From: Fen-1254 sp963769605
GTDB lineage: Bacteria > Bacteroidota > Ignavibacteria > UBA10030
Direction of reading: 5' to 3'
NCBI GenBank assembly: GCA_963769605.1
Contig: CAVYML010000001.1
Location: 62,001-126,000 of the forward strand
Length of the DNA stretch: 64,000 nucleotides
Below, one piece after another: positions 1-9,930 of this stretch. The notes under the pieces were generated by a model that worked only from the letters and a program-made list of their open reading frames with translations, did no database searches and was not told where the DNA came from. The translations under genes were made by a program, and so were the position numbers. Every line of letters begins with the position of its first letter. Positions within the stretch are counted from its first letter, which is position 1.

Positions 1-15
1 GAAAGGACGGACGAT

Positions 16-393
16 ATGAAAAAGGCACTCACTCTCTCCGGACTTGTTTTTCTTTTTTTTGTATTGACGGCATTCACAACAGGTAATGTCTCACCGCTTG
101 AAGGAAAATGGGTAGGGGAATATAAAGGAACCGCGGGTTCGGTTCAAGTTCAGACGCGTTTCTGGATGGAAAATGATGAACTCGTCGGAACGATGGATTT
201 TCCCGAAGAAAACCTCTATGATCTCAAATTGTCATTTATCATCATAGAAGCTTCTTCCGTGCATTTCGAGGTTGTAAAGAATAACGAAGCGCTTGCCTTT
301 GAAGGCAAATTGATGTCCAACCAGCTTGTCGGCGAATTTTCCACAAAGACGGGAAAGGGCATTTTCGGTTTTTCGCGAGAGAAGAATCTGTAA
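16..393 (+). CDS. Small secreted hypothetical protein
   Basis: The 125-residue protein starts with a clear Sec signal peptide (Lys-Lys, then a Phe/Leu-rich stretch to about residue 20). The rest is a beta-rich domain beginning LEGKWVGEYKG. That opening resembles the N-terminal domain that precedes alpha/beta hydrolases in many Bacteroidota secreted proteins, but the hydrolase part is absent here and the ORF ends naturally. The ATG follows a purine-rich GAAAGGACGG, which supports this start. It is probably exported to the periplasm. No function can be assigned. It lies at the window edge, so its upstream context is unknown. Confidence 0.75.
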   Translation: MKKALTLSGLVFLFFVLTAFTTGNVSPLEGKWVGEYKGTAGSVQVQTRFWMENDELVGTMDFPEENLYDLKLSFIIIEASSVHFEVVKNNEALAFEGKLMSNQLVGEFSTKTGKGIFGFSREKNL

Positions 394-410
394 TCCAAAA
401 GATGTATTTT

Positions 411-625
411 TTAGTTCGTAGTTCTTGGTTCTTGGTTCGTAGTTCATAATTATAAGATAGAGGAAATTACATCATAACCTTGAACCTTGAACATTACAAG
501 AAGAACTCTAATACCTTCATCCTTCACCCTTCATCCTTCATGCTTCATCATATCATCTGCGAAATCCATCATCTGCGCAAAATCTGAGTAATCTGAGCAA
601 TCAATTGCGTAATCTGAGCAATCAA
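411..625. repeat. Degenerate short-word repeats in a 356-bp gap
   Basis: The gap 394-755 has no gene. It holds two kinds of low-complexity text: words of the type TTCGTAGTTCTTGG repeated at 411-448, and words of the type CATCCTTCA and AATCTGAGTAATC repeated at 517-625. The second block recurs at 11109-11199, and reverse-complement relatives of the first block occur at 13597-13665. I see no start codon, tRNA or terminator in it. Confidence 0.6.
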
Positions 626-755
626 CTTTAAAAAATCTATTGCAAACAATTAGAGCTTTGGCTACATTTTATAAAACAGATATCAGATGTGGATCAGGCT
701 GTTAATGCATGTCGTTAAAACGGAATGAACAATCAAACGCATAAAGGATTTGCTC

Positions 756-1679
756 ATGGAGCATAAATGTAAAAAATCATATTTTCTTTTTATAGCACTG
801 GCGGCGCTTATTTATCTTTCATCCCCGCAGCTTCTAAGTCAGGCCGCGCCTCCTGCGGAGAGATCGAACGAAGAACAGTACAAGCTAAATTTCAAAGAAG
901 CGGATGAACATCTCGGCAAGTTCGAATTTGAGGCATCGTTAAAAAGCTGCGAAGCGGCGCTGCGCAATAAACCGGACGATTTTTTAATCAGGGCGATGAT
1001 GTGCCTTGATTGCTATGAAATAGCAGAACGTTTAGACGTTCATAAATCCGAAGACAAGGACAAAAAAATAGAACTTTACACGAAAATGGTGACGATTGCA
1101 GAGGAAGGAATTAAATGCGCTCCCGATAAAGGGGAATGTTATTTTATGCGCGGATTGGCCAATGCAAGAATGTCCACAACAAAAGGAATATTGTCGCAGC
1201 TCTTTACGGCAAAACAAATCGAGAAAGACTGGCTTGTTGCAGTAGACCGGAAGTCCGACTATGTAACGCCGAACGGTGAAAATCTTCAGGCATCCAGTTG
1301 TTTAGCGCTGGGTGTGTATTACCGATTATGCCCGACATTTTTTCTGCTCAAATGGTTCTTTGGAATCAGCGGGGATCTCGATAAAGCATTAGATTATTGC
1401 CGGAAGGCGTATGACCTCGATTCTACGCGGATAGAAATCGTAAAAGAGTACGGTGTGGCGCTTATTACACGCGGTCTTGATAAGGACAAGAACGAGGACA
1501 TTGAAGAGGGAAAAGAGTATCTCAAAAAGGTTTTTACATTACCCTGGCGGCTCCAAACGGACAGCATCGATGTTGTACACAGCACCATGCTGCTCAATAA
1601 TATAAAACTCTGCCCCGGATATTCCAGGGACGATGAACAGGATATTTCCGAGGAATCGTTTAAGAAAACGCAAAAATAG
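756..1679 (+). CDS. Secreted TPR-like repeat protein
   Basis: The start is the ATG at 756; a TTG two codons upstream is less likely. An N-terminal hydrophobic segment (about residues 8-30, rich in Leu/Ala) looks like a signal peptide or anchor. The following 270 residues are alpha-helical with TPR-like spacing: FEFEASLKSCEAALRNKPDD, then an Ala-rich pair around CYFMRGLANARM, then LDKALDYCRKAYDLDST. TPR proteins usually act as protein-binding scaffolds, and no enzymatic motif is visible. It stands alone, with hairpin repeats downstream and no operon partner. Family-level assignment is good, the role unknown. Confidence 0.75.
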   Translation: MEHKCKKSYFLFIALAALIYLSSPQLLSQAAPPAERSNEEQYKLNFKEADEHLGKFEFEASLKSCEAALRNKPDDFLIRAMMCLDCYEIAERLDVHKSEDKDKKIELYTKMVTIAEEGIKCAPDKGECYFMRGLANARMSTTKGILSQLFTAKQIEKDWLVAVDRKSDYVTPNGENLQASSCLALGVYYRLCPTFFLLKWFFGISGDLDKALDYCRKAYDLDSTRIEIVKEYGVALITRGLDKDKNEDIEEGKEYLKKVFTLPWRLQTDSIDVVHSTMLLNNIKLCPGYSRDDEQDISEESFKKTQK

Positions 1680-1741
1680 GATTTTTTAACTAAGCAGGAA
1701 GTAGCTATGGGCATCCTATTTAATGATCATTCTTCCTGTAG

Positions 1742-1838
1742 CCGCGGTCGGTGACCGCGGAAACTGAGTTTCCAATAAAATTCCGATGATGGCCGCCTTA
1801 ATGCACCACCTTGCGAAGGTCCCACCTTCGCAAGGTGG
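1742..1838. repeat. Two hairpin repeats
   Basis: Two perfect hairpins sit between the TPR gene and the methyltransferase. The first has stem CCGCGGTC/GACCGCGG (1742-1749 and 1753-1760). The second has a 15-bp stem CCACCTTGCGAAGGT with its complement (1806-1820 and 1824-1838) and a CCC loop. The second belongs to a family seen again at 9447-9461 and 11031-11057. There is no T-run, so these are more like REP-type repeats than terminators. Confidence 0.7.
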
Positions 1839-1972
1839 TATACGGAGGAAAATTCTTAGGCAATTCAACCGTGCAATTTCCACAAATTTCTGCTACATTC
1901 TATCATTCATGTCAAATGTGAACTATCAATTGGCTCATAAATATATGCAATAGCAAAAAAGCAGAACAAGCT

Positions 1973-4684
1973 ATGGCGAAGAAGAAAACAACAAAAACCA
2001 AGAAAAATATAGCTCCTAAGCCGGAAATTTACAGATATCCGGAGGCGACAATTCCATTGAGGCCCGAGGTAGGGACGCAGGCACAATTCAAAAAACGTAA
2101 GCCGCCGCAGACATATAAATATGATTCTTCACTTTCGCCTGTTATGGAGTGGGATGGACAAAATCCTGCACGCGAACAGGGTGAAGAGCAATTGGCTAAG
2201 ATGGAGAAAGAACTTCTTGAGCTTCGATCTCTGTTATTGTCATTCCCGAGTGCTTCTATCGGGAATCCAGTACAGGATAAAAATGCGGGAATAATAAACG
2301 AAACAGTTGAACAAATAAAAAAACGAATATCTGCTCTTGAAGAAGCAATTCGAACATTAAAAAATATTTCCAAGCCGTTTCTTAACTGGTCAGGCAAAGC
2401 AGAACGGATATCGTTCGATGTGCCGACATTGCCGTTATTTGTACACGAGCGGCTTGCAACAAAAGCAATTATTGAAACGCTAAAAAGCCATAAACGCGAT
2501 ACACAGATGGATTTCTTAGATCTTTTTGGAGATCCGCAGCATTCCGTTACCGATCAAGTCTTGAAAGCTTATGAGTACAGCGATAAATGGGTCAACCGGA
2601 TGATACTCGGCGACTCGCTTATAGTCATGAATTCGCTTTTGCAATATGAAGGACTCGGCGGACAGGTGCAAATGATTTATATAGACCCGCCATACGGTGT
2701 AAAATTCGGCAGTAATTTCCAGCCCTTTGTGCGCCAGCGGGACGTTGCACATAACGATGACGGGGATTTAACACGCGAACCGGAAATGGTAAAGGCATAC
2801 CGAGATACATGGGAACTTGGCTTACATAGCTATTTAACATACATGCGCGATCGATTACTTCTTACACGTGATCTTCTTTCACAGACTGGAAGTGTTTTTG
2901 TTCAAATAAGTGATGAAAACTTACATCACGTTCGAGAACTGATGGATGAAGTATTTGGTGCTGATAATTTTGTCGCAAATATAGCATTTCAAACGGCAAC
3001 AAACCAGAATACAAAAACAATTCAACGTCTTTACGATTATGTCATTTGGTATTCTAAAGATTCTGAGCGTATTCGATGTAACCATTTATACAGAATTCGT
3101 ACGCAAGAAGAAATCGAAAACACATATAATTTATTAGACGAAAAAGGGAAGCGTTATAAAGCTGCACAAGGAGATCAGTATTCTAAAGATGAGATTGTTA
3201 ATTTAGAAAAAGCAGGACGATTAACAAAAGACGGAAAATATGGAAAACGATTCCCTGAAGATTTTGCATTCACAGAATATGATAATGTTTGGTGGGGAAC
3301 TGTCATATCTACTTTCTCTAAGGAGAAAGCATATGTTGTTCAAACAAGTCGACCGGTTATTGAAAGGTGTATGCTTTTAACAACAAAGCCAGGCGACCTC
3401 ATTCTCGATCCAACCTGCGGCAGTGGTACAACAGCATATGTTGCAGAGCAATGGGGAAGAAGATGGATTACAATCGATACATCGCGTGTGCCTTTAGCAC
3501 TTGCACGACAGAGACTGCTGACGGCAACATATCCTTATTATCAATTAAAAGAGGAATCGCGCGGACCTGTAGGCGATTTTGAATATATCCGCAAACAAAA
3601 CAACAAAGGCGAAGAAGTCGGTGGTATAGTGCCGCATATTACTCTTAAAAGCATTGCCAATAACGAACCGCTTTCGGAAGAAGTTCTTATAGATCGTCCC
3701 GAGATTATTAATAAAATTACACGCGTTTCCGGTCCGTTTTGCGTGGAAGCAACAATCCCTACACCCATCGATGTTAATGGTGATACGGAAGATCAAAAAA
3801 GCGGAGAAGAGTATGCAACTTTTGTCGACCGCATGCTCGAAGTATTACGTCGTTCGCCTGTATTGCATGTAGGTGGTGGAAAAACCGTTGCATTGAAAAA
3901 TGTCCGTATGCCGGCAAAAACTCTTTCGCTTTCGGCAGAAGCATTGGTCGCAGCGACGGCTCCGGGTCAAAAACCGAGCTTGCACGATGCTGTTCTGGAA
4001 GCGGATGAACGCAACGGGAAGGCCTTGCCTCTAAGCCAAAAAGCTGTAGCTATGCTTTTTGGTCCCGAAAATGGAGCCGTGAGCGAACGTTCCGTGTACG
4101 AAGCGGCGCGGGAAGCGTATGCGAAAAGTTATACGCATTTGTATGTTATCGGATTTGCCATTCAACCGCATGCGCGCGAATTAATAGAAAAGTGCGAACA
4201 GACGGTGGGTATTCCCGCAACATACGTGCAGGCAACTCCGGATTTAATGATGGGCGATTTGCTGAAGAATATGCGATCCAGTCAGATTTTCAGTGTTTGC
4301 GGCCTGCCGGAAGTAAAAGTCCGCCGTAGGGGAACCAAGGATCCAAAGTATCAAGTAGAATTGCTCGGACTTGATGTATTCGATCCGATTACGATGCAGG
4401 TGGATCACCGCAAAGGAGACGACGTGCCTGCATGGTTTTTGGATACCGATTATAACGGTTTAGTCTTCCATGTTACACAGGCATTTTTCCCGCGTACAAG
4501 CGCGTGGGATGGTTTAAAGCGGGCATTGAAAGCAACGTATGAAGAAACCGTATGGGATCACCTTGCAGGCACGAAAAGCGCCGATTTTGAACCGGGCGAA
4601 CACAAACAAATTGCCGTCAAGGTAATAGACGACCGTGGCAATGAACTGCTTGTAGTGAAGAGTTTGAAGGAGGCGGAGGAATGA
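1973..4684 (+). CDS. Type III-like restriction-modification methyltransferase (Mod)
   Basis: Predicted adenine-specific DNA methyltransferase of the N6_N4_Mtase family, 903 residues. The catalytic motif IDPPYG lies near residue 238 and the AdoMet-binding motif DPTCGSGTT near residue 478. The DPPY-before-FxGxG order is typical of beta-class Mod subunits of type III systems. A Lys-rich N-terminus and a coiled stretch (residues 60-120) precede the catalytic core, and a long C-terminal part follows. The stop overlaps the next start by 4 bp (ATGA), so it is translationally coupled to the ATPase gene. In a type III system Mod both modifies host DNA and gives sequence recognition to the Res translocase. 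The recognition site cannot be read from sequence. Confidence 0.92.
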   Translation: MAKKKTTKTKKNIAPKPEIYRYPEATIPLRPEVGTQAQFKKRKPPQTYKYDSSLSPVMEWDGQNPAREQGEEQLAKMEKELLELRSLLLSFPSASIGNPVQDKNAGIINETVEQIKKRISALEEAIRTLKNISKPFLNWSGKAERISFDVPTLPLFVHERLATKAIIETLKSHKRDTQMDFLDLFGDPQHSVTDQVLKAYEYSDKWVNRMILGDSLIVMNSLLQYEGLGGQVQMIYIDPPYGVKFGSNFQPFVRQRDVAHNDDGDLTREPEMVKAYRDTWELGLHSYLTYMRDRLLLTRDLLSQTGSVFVQISDENLHHVRELMDEVFGADNFVANIAFQTATNQNTKTIQRLYDYVIWYSKDSERIRCNHLYRIRTQEEIENTYNLLDEKGKRYKAAQGDQYSKDEIVNLEKAGRLTKDGKYGKRFPEDFAFTEYDNVWWGTVISTFSKEKAYVVQTSRPVIERCMLLTTKPGDLILDPTCGSGTTAYVAEQWGRRWITIDTSRVPLALARQRLLTATYPYYQLKEESRGPVGDFEYIRKQNNKGEEVGGIVPHITLKSIANNEPLSEEVLIDRPEIINKITRVSGPFCVEATIPTPIDVNGDTEDQKSGEEYATFVDRMLEVLRRSPVLHVGGGKTVALKNVRMPAKTLSLSAEALVAATAPGQKPSLHDAVLEADERNGKALPLSQKAVAMLFGPENGAVSERSVYEAAREAYAKSYTHLYVIGFAIQPHARELIEKCEQTVGIPATYVQATPDLMMGDLLKNMRSSQIFSVCGLPEVKVRRRGTKDPKYQVELLGLDVFDPITMQVDHRKGDDVPAWFLDTDYNGLVFHVTQAFFPRTSAWDGLKRALKATYEETVWDHLAGTKSADFEPGEHKQIAVKVIDDRGNELLVVKSLKEAEE

Positions 4685-6324
4685 TAAATAAGGTTGTCAT
4701 ACGAAGATTTAAAAGATTTGATGAAATCACATTCAACTTGCCGGGTCATGTTGTCATTGCAGGCCCCAATAACACAGGCAAAACAACATTACTGCAAGCT
4801 ATAGCGGCATGGAGCTTGGGACTTCGTGAGTGGCGGTCATTAAATGATTTTGTAAGAAGAAATAGTGCTTATACAAAAAAACCCATTGCGCGACAGGCAT
4901 TTTCAGCAGTGCCTCTACGAAGATTTGACCTCCTTTGGAATAAAAGGGAATACAACGGACCAATCGAAATAGAAATGTCGGCGACTGAAGGATGGACGAT
5001 TTGTATGGAGTTTCTTGCCGACAGCACCGAGCAGGCATATGTACGCCCGAAAGCAAATACTGATGCGGCAATTTTACGAACAGTTTCATTGCCGATTGTG
5101 TATGTGCCACCTATGACCGGTTTGGGAACAGAAGAAGCCGTCTATCAGCCGCCCAAGATAGAGCAACTTTTAGGATCATCGCGGCCTGGAGAAGTCTTAC
5201 GAAATCTTCTTGTTGAAGCGCACCATTCTGAAATTGCATGGAGAGAATTACAGAAATCTATAAAGACACTCTTCGGATATGAATTATGTCCGCCGGATGC
5301 TACGGGTGCGAATATACTTGTTGAATATATTGCCAGCGATACAAAGAGATATGATATTGCAAGTGCAGGCAGTGGTTTTCAACAAGTGCTTATGCTGTTG
5401 ACATTCCTGAACACGCGCAAGGGATCACTCCTTTTACTCGATGAACCCGATGCACATTTACATATAATACTGCAGGATGCAATTTATGGCGAGTTGAAAG
5501 CTGTTGCCAGAAGGGAGAATTCACAGCTTATTATTGCGACCCACTCGGAAGTTATTATAGATTCAGTGGAACTGAAAGAACTTTGTGTGCTGCTTGACAA
5601 GCCTATTATAGTAACGGATGAACAACAGCGGCGGATCGTAGCTGATTCATTAAGAATACTCTCAAATACGGACATAATGCTCGCACTTAATTCTCCGGGA
5701 ATTTTGTATGTCGAAGGAAAAACAGATATAAATATTTTGCGTGAGCTTGCAAGAGTTCTAGGCCATCCGCTCTATGAATTGCTGAAATCGCCCAAGTTAT
5801 TCTGGAAACCAATTGTGAGTGATCAACGTGTAAAAGGCACAGGAATCGACGCACGTAATCATTATAATGCCACAAAACTTGTTCGTACTGATATACCTGC
5901 GCTTGAGCTCGTTGACGGTGATTCAGATCGAGGAATTCAATCATCTGAAATAACAGGACAGGGATTTCAAAGATTACGATGGAAAAGACGTGAAATCGAA
6001 AGTTATCTTGTCCATCCAACTGCTCTGGCAAGATTCGTTCAGAAAAAGGTTGGTACAGCTGCTGCCATAAATGTGGAAGATTTAAACAAGTATTTCGTGG
6101 ATAATTTTCCGCCTGCTTTTATTCGCGATCCTTTAGGTGATTATACCATGCTGGATAATACCAAAGCAAGGACGGAAATATTGCCGCCTGCTCTTTCTGC
6201 GGCAGGATTGAAGGGTATGGACTATACCGAATATTATGAAATTGCCGCCGTGATGTTGCCGGAAGAAATTCATCCTGAAGTAAAAGAAAAATTAGATTTA
6301 ATACAGAAAGCGTTCCGGTTATGA
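4681..6324 (+). CDS. OLD-family ATPase with TOPRIM nuclease domain
   Basis: 547 residues. The N-terminal ABC-type ATPase has Walker A GPNNTGKT at residues 28-35, Walker B LLLLDEPDAHLH near 250, and a switch histidine in IIATHSE near 280. A C-terminal TOPRIM domain is indicated by LYVEGKTD (catalytic Glu, about residue 342) followed by LVDGDSD (DxD, about residue 418). This layout defines OLD-family endonucleases, the class that includes GajA of Gabija and the lambda P2 Old protein. It overlaps both neighbours by 4 bp and lies between mod and res, a place usually empty in type III RM systems. It probably cleaves or guards against phage DNA together with them; that role is inferred. Confidence 0.88.
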   Translation: MINKVVIRRFKRFDEITFNLPGHVVIAGPNNTGKTTLLQAIAAWSLGLREWRSLNDFVRRNSAYTKKPIARQAFSAVPLRRFDLLWNKREYNGPIEIEMSATEGWTICMEFLADSTEQAYVRPKANTDAAILRTVSLPIVYVPPMTGLGTEEAVYQPPKIEQLLGSSRPGEVLRNLLVEAHHSEIAWRELQKSIKTLFGYELCPPDATGANILVEYIASDTKRYDIASAGSGFQQVLMLLTFLNTRKGSLLLLDEPDAHLHIILQDAIYGELKAVARRENSQLIIATHSEVIIDSVELKELCVLLDKPIIVTDEQQRRIVADSLRILSNTDIMLALNSPGILYVEGKTDINILRELARVLGHPLYELLKSPKLFWKPIVSDQRVKGTGIDARNHYNATKLVRTDIPALELVDGDSDRGIQSSEITGQGFQRLRWKRREIESYLVHPTALARFVQKKVGTAAAINVEDLNKYFVDNFPPAFIRDPLGDYTMLDNTKARTEILPPALSAAGLKGMDYTEYYEIAAVMLPEEIHPEVKEKLDLIQKAFRL

Positions 6325-9300
6325 AGAATTTTGAAGTACCGGAACCGATTATCAATAATCCCTATGACGAACCGAAATATTATTGGGAAATTACGGACGG
6401 GGAACCGCCAAAGAAAGAAAACGGTCGGCGCCCGGCGTCTTATTATTATCGCCCGCCAAATGCAGAAGTAGGTCTTTTTGCATCCGATGAACTTGGCACA
6501 AGAATAGAACTTAAATTAGTCAATCGCATACGCGAACGGCTTGCACAATGGCGCAAACAAGGATATCCGGGCGTAACAAGAACAACTCTGGAACTTCTTC
6601 AATATTGGCAAAGAGACGGAAGAGAACATCGGCTTTTTTATGCTCAACGTGAAGCCGCCGAGACCATTATTTTTCTTCAGGAAGCGCGGACAGACTTTCT
6701 TCAAGGAGTGGAAATTCCTTCCGATGAACCGGGGGATGATGCGCAGACCGCCGGATATAAGGGTTTTCGCCGATATGCCTGCAAAATGGCAACGGGATCG
6801 GGAAAAACCACAGTGATGGCAATGATCGCCGCATGGAGTATTCTCAATAAAGTAAACATACGTTCCGATTCAAGATTTTCCGATGTCATACTTGTCGTGT
6901 GTCCGAATGTGACGATTCGAAATCGTCTGCAAGAACTCGATCCGAAAATCGGAGAAGCAAGTTTGTACCGGACGCGCGATATTGTTCCGGCAGAAATTAT
7001 GCCCGACCTTAGTAAGGGCAGAGTCATTATTACGAACTGGCATGTTTTTGAGCCTCAAGTTTCACAGATGAATGGAATTAGTGCGAAAGTATTAAGAACC
7101 GGAACACGAATCCGTTCAAAGGAAACTGTTATCATCGGGCAAAAAACAACAGTTGCTCGGGGTAAGCGATATCTGACAATCGATGAATATGAACGCCAGC
7201 GGCTATGCGGACAAATCGAAGTTATCGAAGAAGAAAAGGATGAACAAGGGAATATAATAAAAGCGATTATTGAAGTATTCAGATATGTAAAAAGCGATAT
7301 CTCGATTGTCAATGATGTGCTTGGCCGGGATATCGGCGGCAAGCAAAATGTCTTGGTCTTCAATGATGAGGCACATCATGCCTACCGGATAAAAAGAAAC
7401 GGATCGGTCATCGACGATTCCGATAATGAAGAAGAAGAATTTGAAGAAGAGGACCAAAAAGAAGCAACAGTATGGATCGATGGGTTGGATAAAATCCAGA
7501 AATTGAGAGGTATAAACTTCTGTGTCGATCTTTCAGCTACACCTTACTTCTTGAATCGGGTAAGTCCTGAACCGAACAGGCCTTTTCCCTGGGTTGTCAG
7601 CGATTTTGGTCTAACAGACGCCATTGAATCAGGATTAGTGAAGATACCGCAATTAGCCGTAAGAGATACAACAGGAAAAGAAATCCCCGGATATTTTAAT
7701 ATTTGGCGATGGATTATTCCTCAATTGACGCCCGCAGAAAAAGGGGGGAAGAAGGAAAGTCCGAAACCCGAAGCAATTCTCAAATATTCCAATCCACCGA
7801 TTGCAATGCTTGCCGGTCTTTGGGAGGAATTGCGGTTGGATTGGGAAAAAACAAGGGAAGATAAAAAGTCGCCTGTCTTTATTATCGTTTGCAAGAATAT
7901 AAAAATTGCAAAAGTCATGTACGAATGGCTTGGTGAGAATAAGCCTCCGCATGGAATTCCGCCTATTGGAATTAAAGGATTTGTGAATACCAATGATCAG
8001 ATTAATACGATTCGTGTCGACACGAAAGTAATCTATGAATCTGAATCCGATAATTCCCGAAGCGATGATGTCGAATGGATGCGATTGACACTTGGGACGG
8101 TCGGCAGAACGTCCTGGCCGGAGGACAAATTGGGCCGCCCACTATATCCGGAAGGATTTGTAGAACTTGCTGACAAATTGAAACGTCCGCATCATCCGCC
8201 CGGAAGAGATGTCCGCTGTATCGTGAGTGTCGGCATGTTGACGGAAGGCTGGGATTGTAATACGGTAACACATATTGTTGGATTGAGACCGTTCATGTCG
8301 CAGCTTCTTTGTGAACAAGTGGTAGGACGTGGACTGAGGCGCTCGAATTATAAAGATGTCCGTCAGAATGGATTGCTTACGGAAGAAGTAGCAAAAGTCT
8401 TCGGGGTGCCGTTTGAAATTATTCCATTTAAGGAAAATAAGGGCGGTCAGAAACCGCCGCCGGAAAAAAGATATAGGGTTCATGCAATATCTGAAAAGTC
8501 AAAATATGAAATACATTTTCCACGTGTTGAGGGATATCAGCAGGCGATAAAAAACAGAGTCAGGCTTCGTGAAGGTATAGCAAGTTTAAATCTTGATCCG
8601 TTAAAAATTCCGCCTGAAGTAGAAATGAAGGCTGCACTCCCATCGAATCAGGGTCGGTATTCGCTCCTTGGTCCGGGGAAGATCGAAAATGTGACCATGA
8701 ATCCTTACCGGGCAGGAAGGCGATTTCAGGAATTGGTCTTTGAATTAGCAGGGAATCTGACAAGAGAATACATCGCACAGCCGAGCTGCCAGGCATCGGC
8801 ACATATATTGTTCCCTCAAATATTGGAGATCGTAAAAAAGTATCTATCGGAAAATGTTCATCCGATAGAGCCGGCGAATATATTGGATGTATTTTTGTCT
8901 CCTTATTATGGCTGGGTTATCGAACGACTTTCAAACTCGATAGAACCTGATATTGATTTCGGAGAAACCCCGGAAGTTCCGCGTTATGAAATCAACCGTG
9001 GATGCGGATCGACCGCAGATGTCGATTTTTGGACGAGTCGCGATACAAGAGAAATAATCCATTCGCATCTTAATTATGCCGTTCTTGATACGAAAGTTTG
9101 GGAACAGTCTGCAGCGCTGCAAATTGATAAACACCCGCGAGTAGAATCATTCGTGAAAAATGCAGGTCTTGGATTTGCAATACCATATACTCATAACGGT
9201 CAGCCGCATGAATATGTCCCCGATTTTATTGTCAGATTAAAATCTGAAAAAGAAGTTTATCTCATAATCGAAACAAAAGGTTATGACGAGCTAAGTGAAA

Positions 9301-9434
9301 TAAAAGCCTCGGCAGCAAGACGCTGGGTCAAAGCCGTAAATGCAGATGGGAAATACGGAATTTGGAATTATTCCTTAGCGAAGAAACCAGAAGAAGTTAC
9401 GGATATTCTCAATACGTTTGTAATATCTGATTGA
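6321..9434 (+). CDS. Type III-like restriction enzyme, helicase-nuclease subunit (Res)
   Basis: 1037 residues with a superfamily 2 translocase: Walker A MATGSGKTT near residue 157, DEAH-type NDEAHHAY near 348, motif III LSATPYF near 403, and motif VI EQVVGRGLRR near 667. The C-terminus carries a PD-(D/E)xK nuclease, seen as VPDFIVRL and then LIIETKGYD (about residues 965-985). This is the expected domain order of Res subunits, which translocate along DNA after Mod recognises unmethylated sites and then cut. The gene starts inside the stop of the OLD ATPase gene (ATGA). All key motifs look intact, so the enzyme is probably active. Confidence 0.92.
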   Translation: MKNFEVPEPIINNPYDEPKYYWEITDGEPPKKENGRRPASYYYRPPNAEVGLFASDELGTRIELKLVNRIRERLAQWRKQGYPGVTRTTLELLQYWQRDGREHRLFYAQREAAETIIFLQEARTDFLQGVEIPSDEPGDDAQTAGYKGFRRYACKMATGSGKTTVMAMIAAWSILNKVNIRSDSRFSDVILVVCPNVTIRNRLQELDPKIGEASLYRTRDIVPAEIMPDLSKGRVIITNWHVFEPQVSQMNGISAKVLRTGTRIRSKETVIIGQKTTVARGKRYLTIDEYERQRLCGQIEVIEEEKDEQGNIIKAIIEVFRYVKSDISIVNDVLGRDIGGKQNVLVFNDEAHHAYRIKRNGSVIDDSDNEEEEFEEEDQKEATVWIDGLDKIQKLRGINFCVDLSATPYFLNRVSPEPNRPFPWVVSDFGLTDAIESGLVKIPQLAVRDTTGKEIPGYFNIWRWIIPQLTPAEKGGKKESPKPEAILKYSNPPIAMLAGLWEELRLDWEKTREDKKSPVFIIVCKNIKIAKVMYEWLGENKPPHGIPPIGIKGFVNTNDQINTIRVDTKVIYESESDNSRSDDVEWMRLTLGTVGRTSWPEDKLGRPLYPEGFVELADKLKRPHHPPGRDVRCIVSVGMLTEGWDCNTVTHIVGLRPFMSQLLCEQVVGRGLRRSNYKDVRQNGLLTEEVAKVFGVPFEIIPFKENKGGQKPPPEKRYRVHAISEKSKYEIHFPRVEGYQQAIKNRVRLREGIASLNLDPLKIPPEVEMKAALPSNQGRYSLLGPGKIENVTMNPYRAGRRFQELVFELAGNLTREYIAQPSCQASAHILFPQILEIVKKYLSENVHPIEPANILDVFLSPYYGWVIERLSNSIEPDIDFGETPEVPRYEINRGCGSTADVDFWTSRDTREIIHSHLNYAVLDTKVWEQSAALQIDKHPRVESFVKNAGLGFAIPYTHNGQPHEYVPDFIVRLKSEKEVYLIIETKGYDELSEIKASAARRWVKAVNADGKYGIWNYSLAKKPEEVTDILNTFVISD

Positions 9435-9446
9435 CGGCTGAGCAAC

Positions 9447-9461
9447 CACCTTCGCAAGGTG
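9447..9461. repeat. Short hairpin of the CACCTT/AAGGTG family
   Basis: CACCTT-CGC-AAGGTG directly follows the Res stop codon. It shares its core with the hairpins at 1806-1838 and 11031-11057. It could help terminate the operon transcript, but no T-run follows. Confidence 0.5.
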
Positions 9462-9558
9462 TCCCTCCAAGGGTGATAAAGTGTGCGACCGGGGCTGATA
9501 TATGTCGAAATCCCCTCAATATTACGGTATAACTAATTGAATAATATATATAAATATC

Positions 9559-9577
9559 ATTTACATTTATTGTAAAT
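9559..9577. promoter_or_regulatory. Probable HigA operator
   Basis: A palindrome ATTTACA-TTTAT-TGTAAAT lies 13 bp before the higB start within a very AT-rich stretch (9535-9590). HigA-type antitoxins commonly repress their own operon by binding such a palindrome over the promoter. The binding is inferred from position and symmetry only. No Shine-Dalgarno sequence precedes the higB ATG. Confidence 0.5.
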
Positions 9578-9590
9578 AGTATTATATTAT

Positions 9591-9923
9591 ATGGAAATCA
9601 AATACAAAAATCGGAGACTTGAACAATCTCTTACCGACCCGAAAACGATGGTTAAAACGTACGGAAATCGAGCAAAGAAGGTTAATCAAAGATTGAAGGA
9701 AATTAAAGCCTCAGCAACTCTTGCGGTATTAAAAACTATTCCTGCCGCGCATTGTCATCAGTTGTCCGCAGATCGAGACGATCAGTTCGCTGTAGATATC
9801 TCTGCAAATTTCAGAATGATTCTTGAACCTGATTATGATCCTATTCCCCGGAAAGACGATGGAGGCATAGATTGCGACCAAATTACTGCAATAAAAATCC
9901 TTGAAGTGAAAGATTATCATTGA
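9591..9923 (+). CDS. higB: HigB-like toxin of a type II toxin-antitoxin pair
   Basis: 110 residues, the usual size for RelE/HigB-superfamily mRNA interferases, which cut mRNA at the ribosome. The middle ADRDDQFAVDISANFRMI and the C-terminal ITAIKILEVKDYH match the family pattern, in which basic and aromatic residues near the C-terminus form the active site. The toxin precedes its antitoxin by 7 bp, the reversed order typical of higBA. The location just behind the restriction operon suggests it stabilises the defence block or adds an abortive-infection layer; that is inference. Confidence 0.85.
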   Translation: MEIKYKNRRLEQSLTDPKTMVKTYGNRAKKVNQRLKEIKASATLAVLKTIPAAHCHQLSADRDDQFAVDISANFRMILEPDYDPIPRKDDGGIDCDQITAIKILEVKDYH

Positions 9924-9930
9924 GAATATC

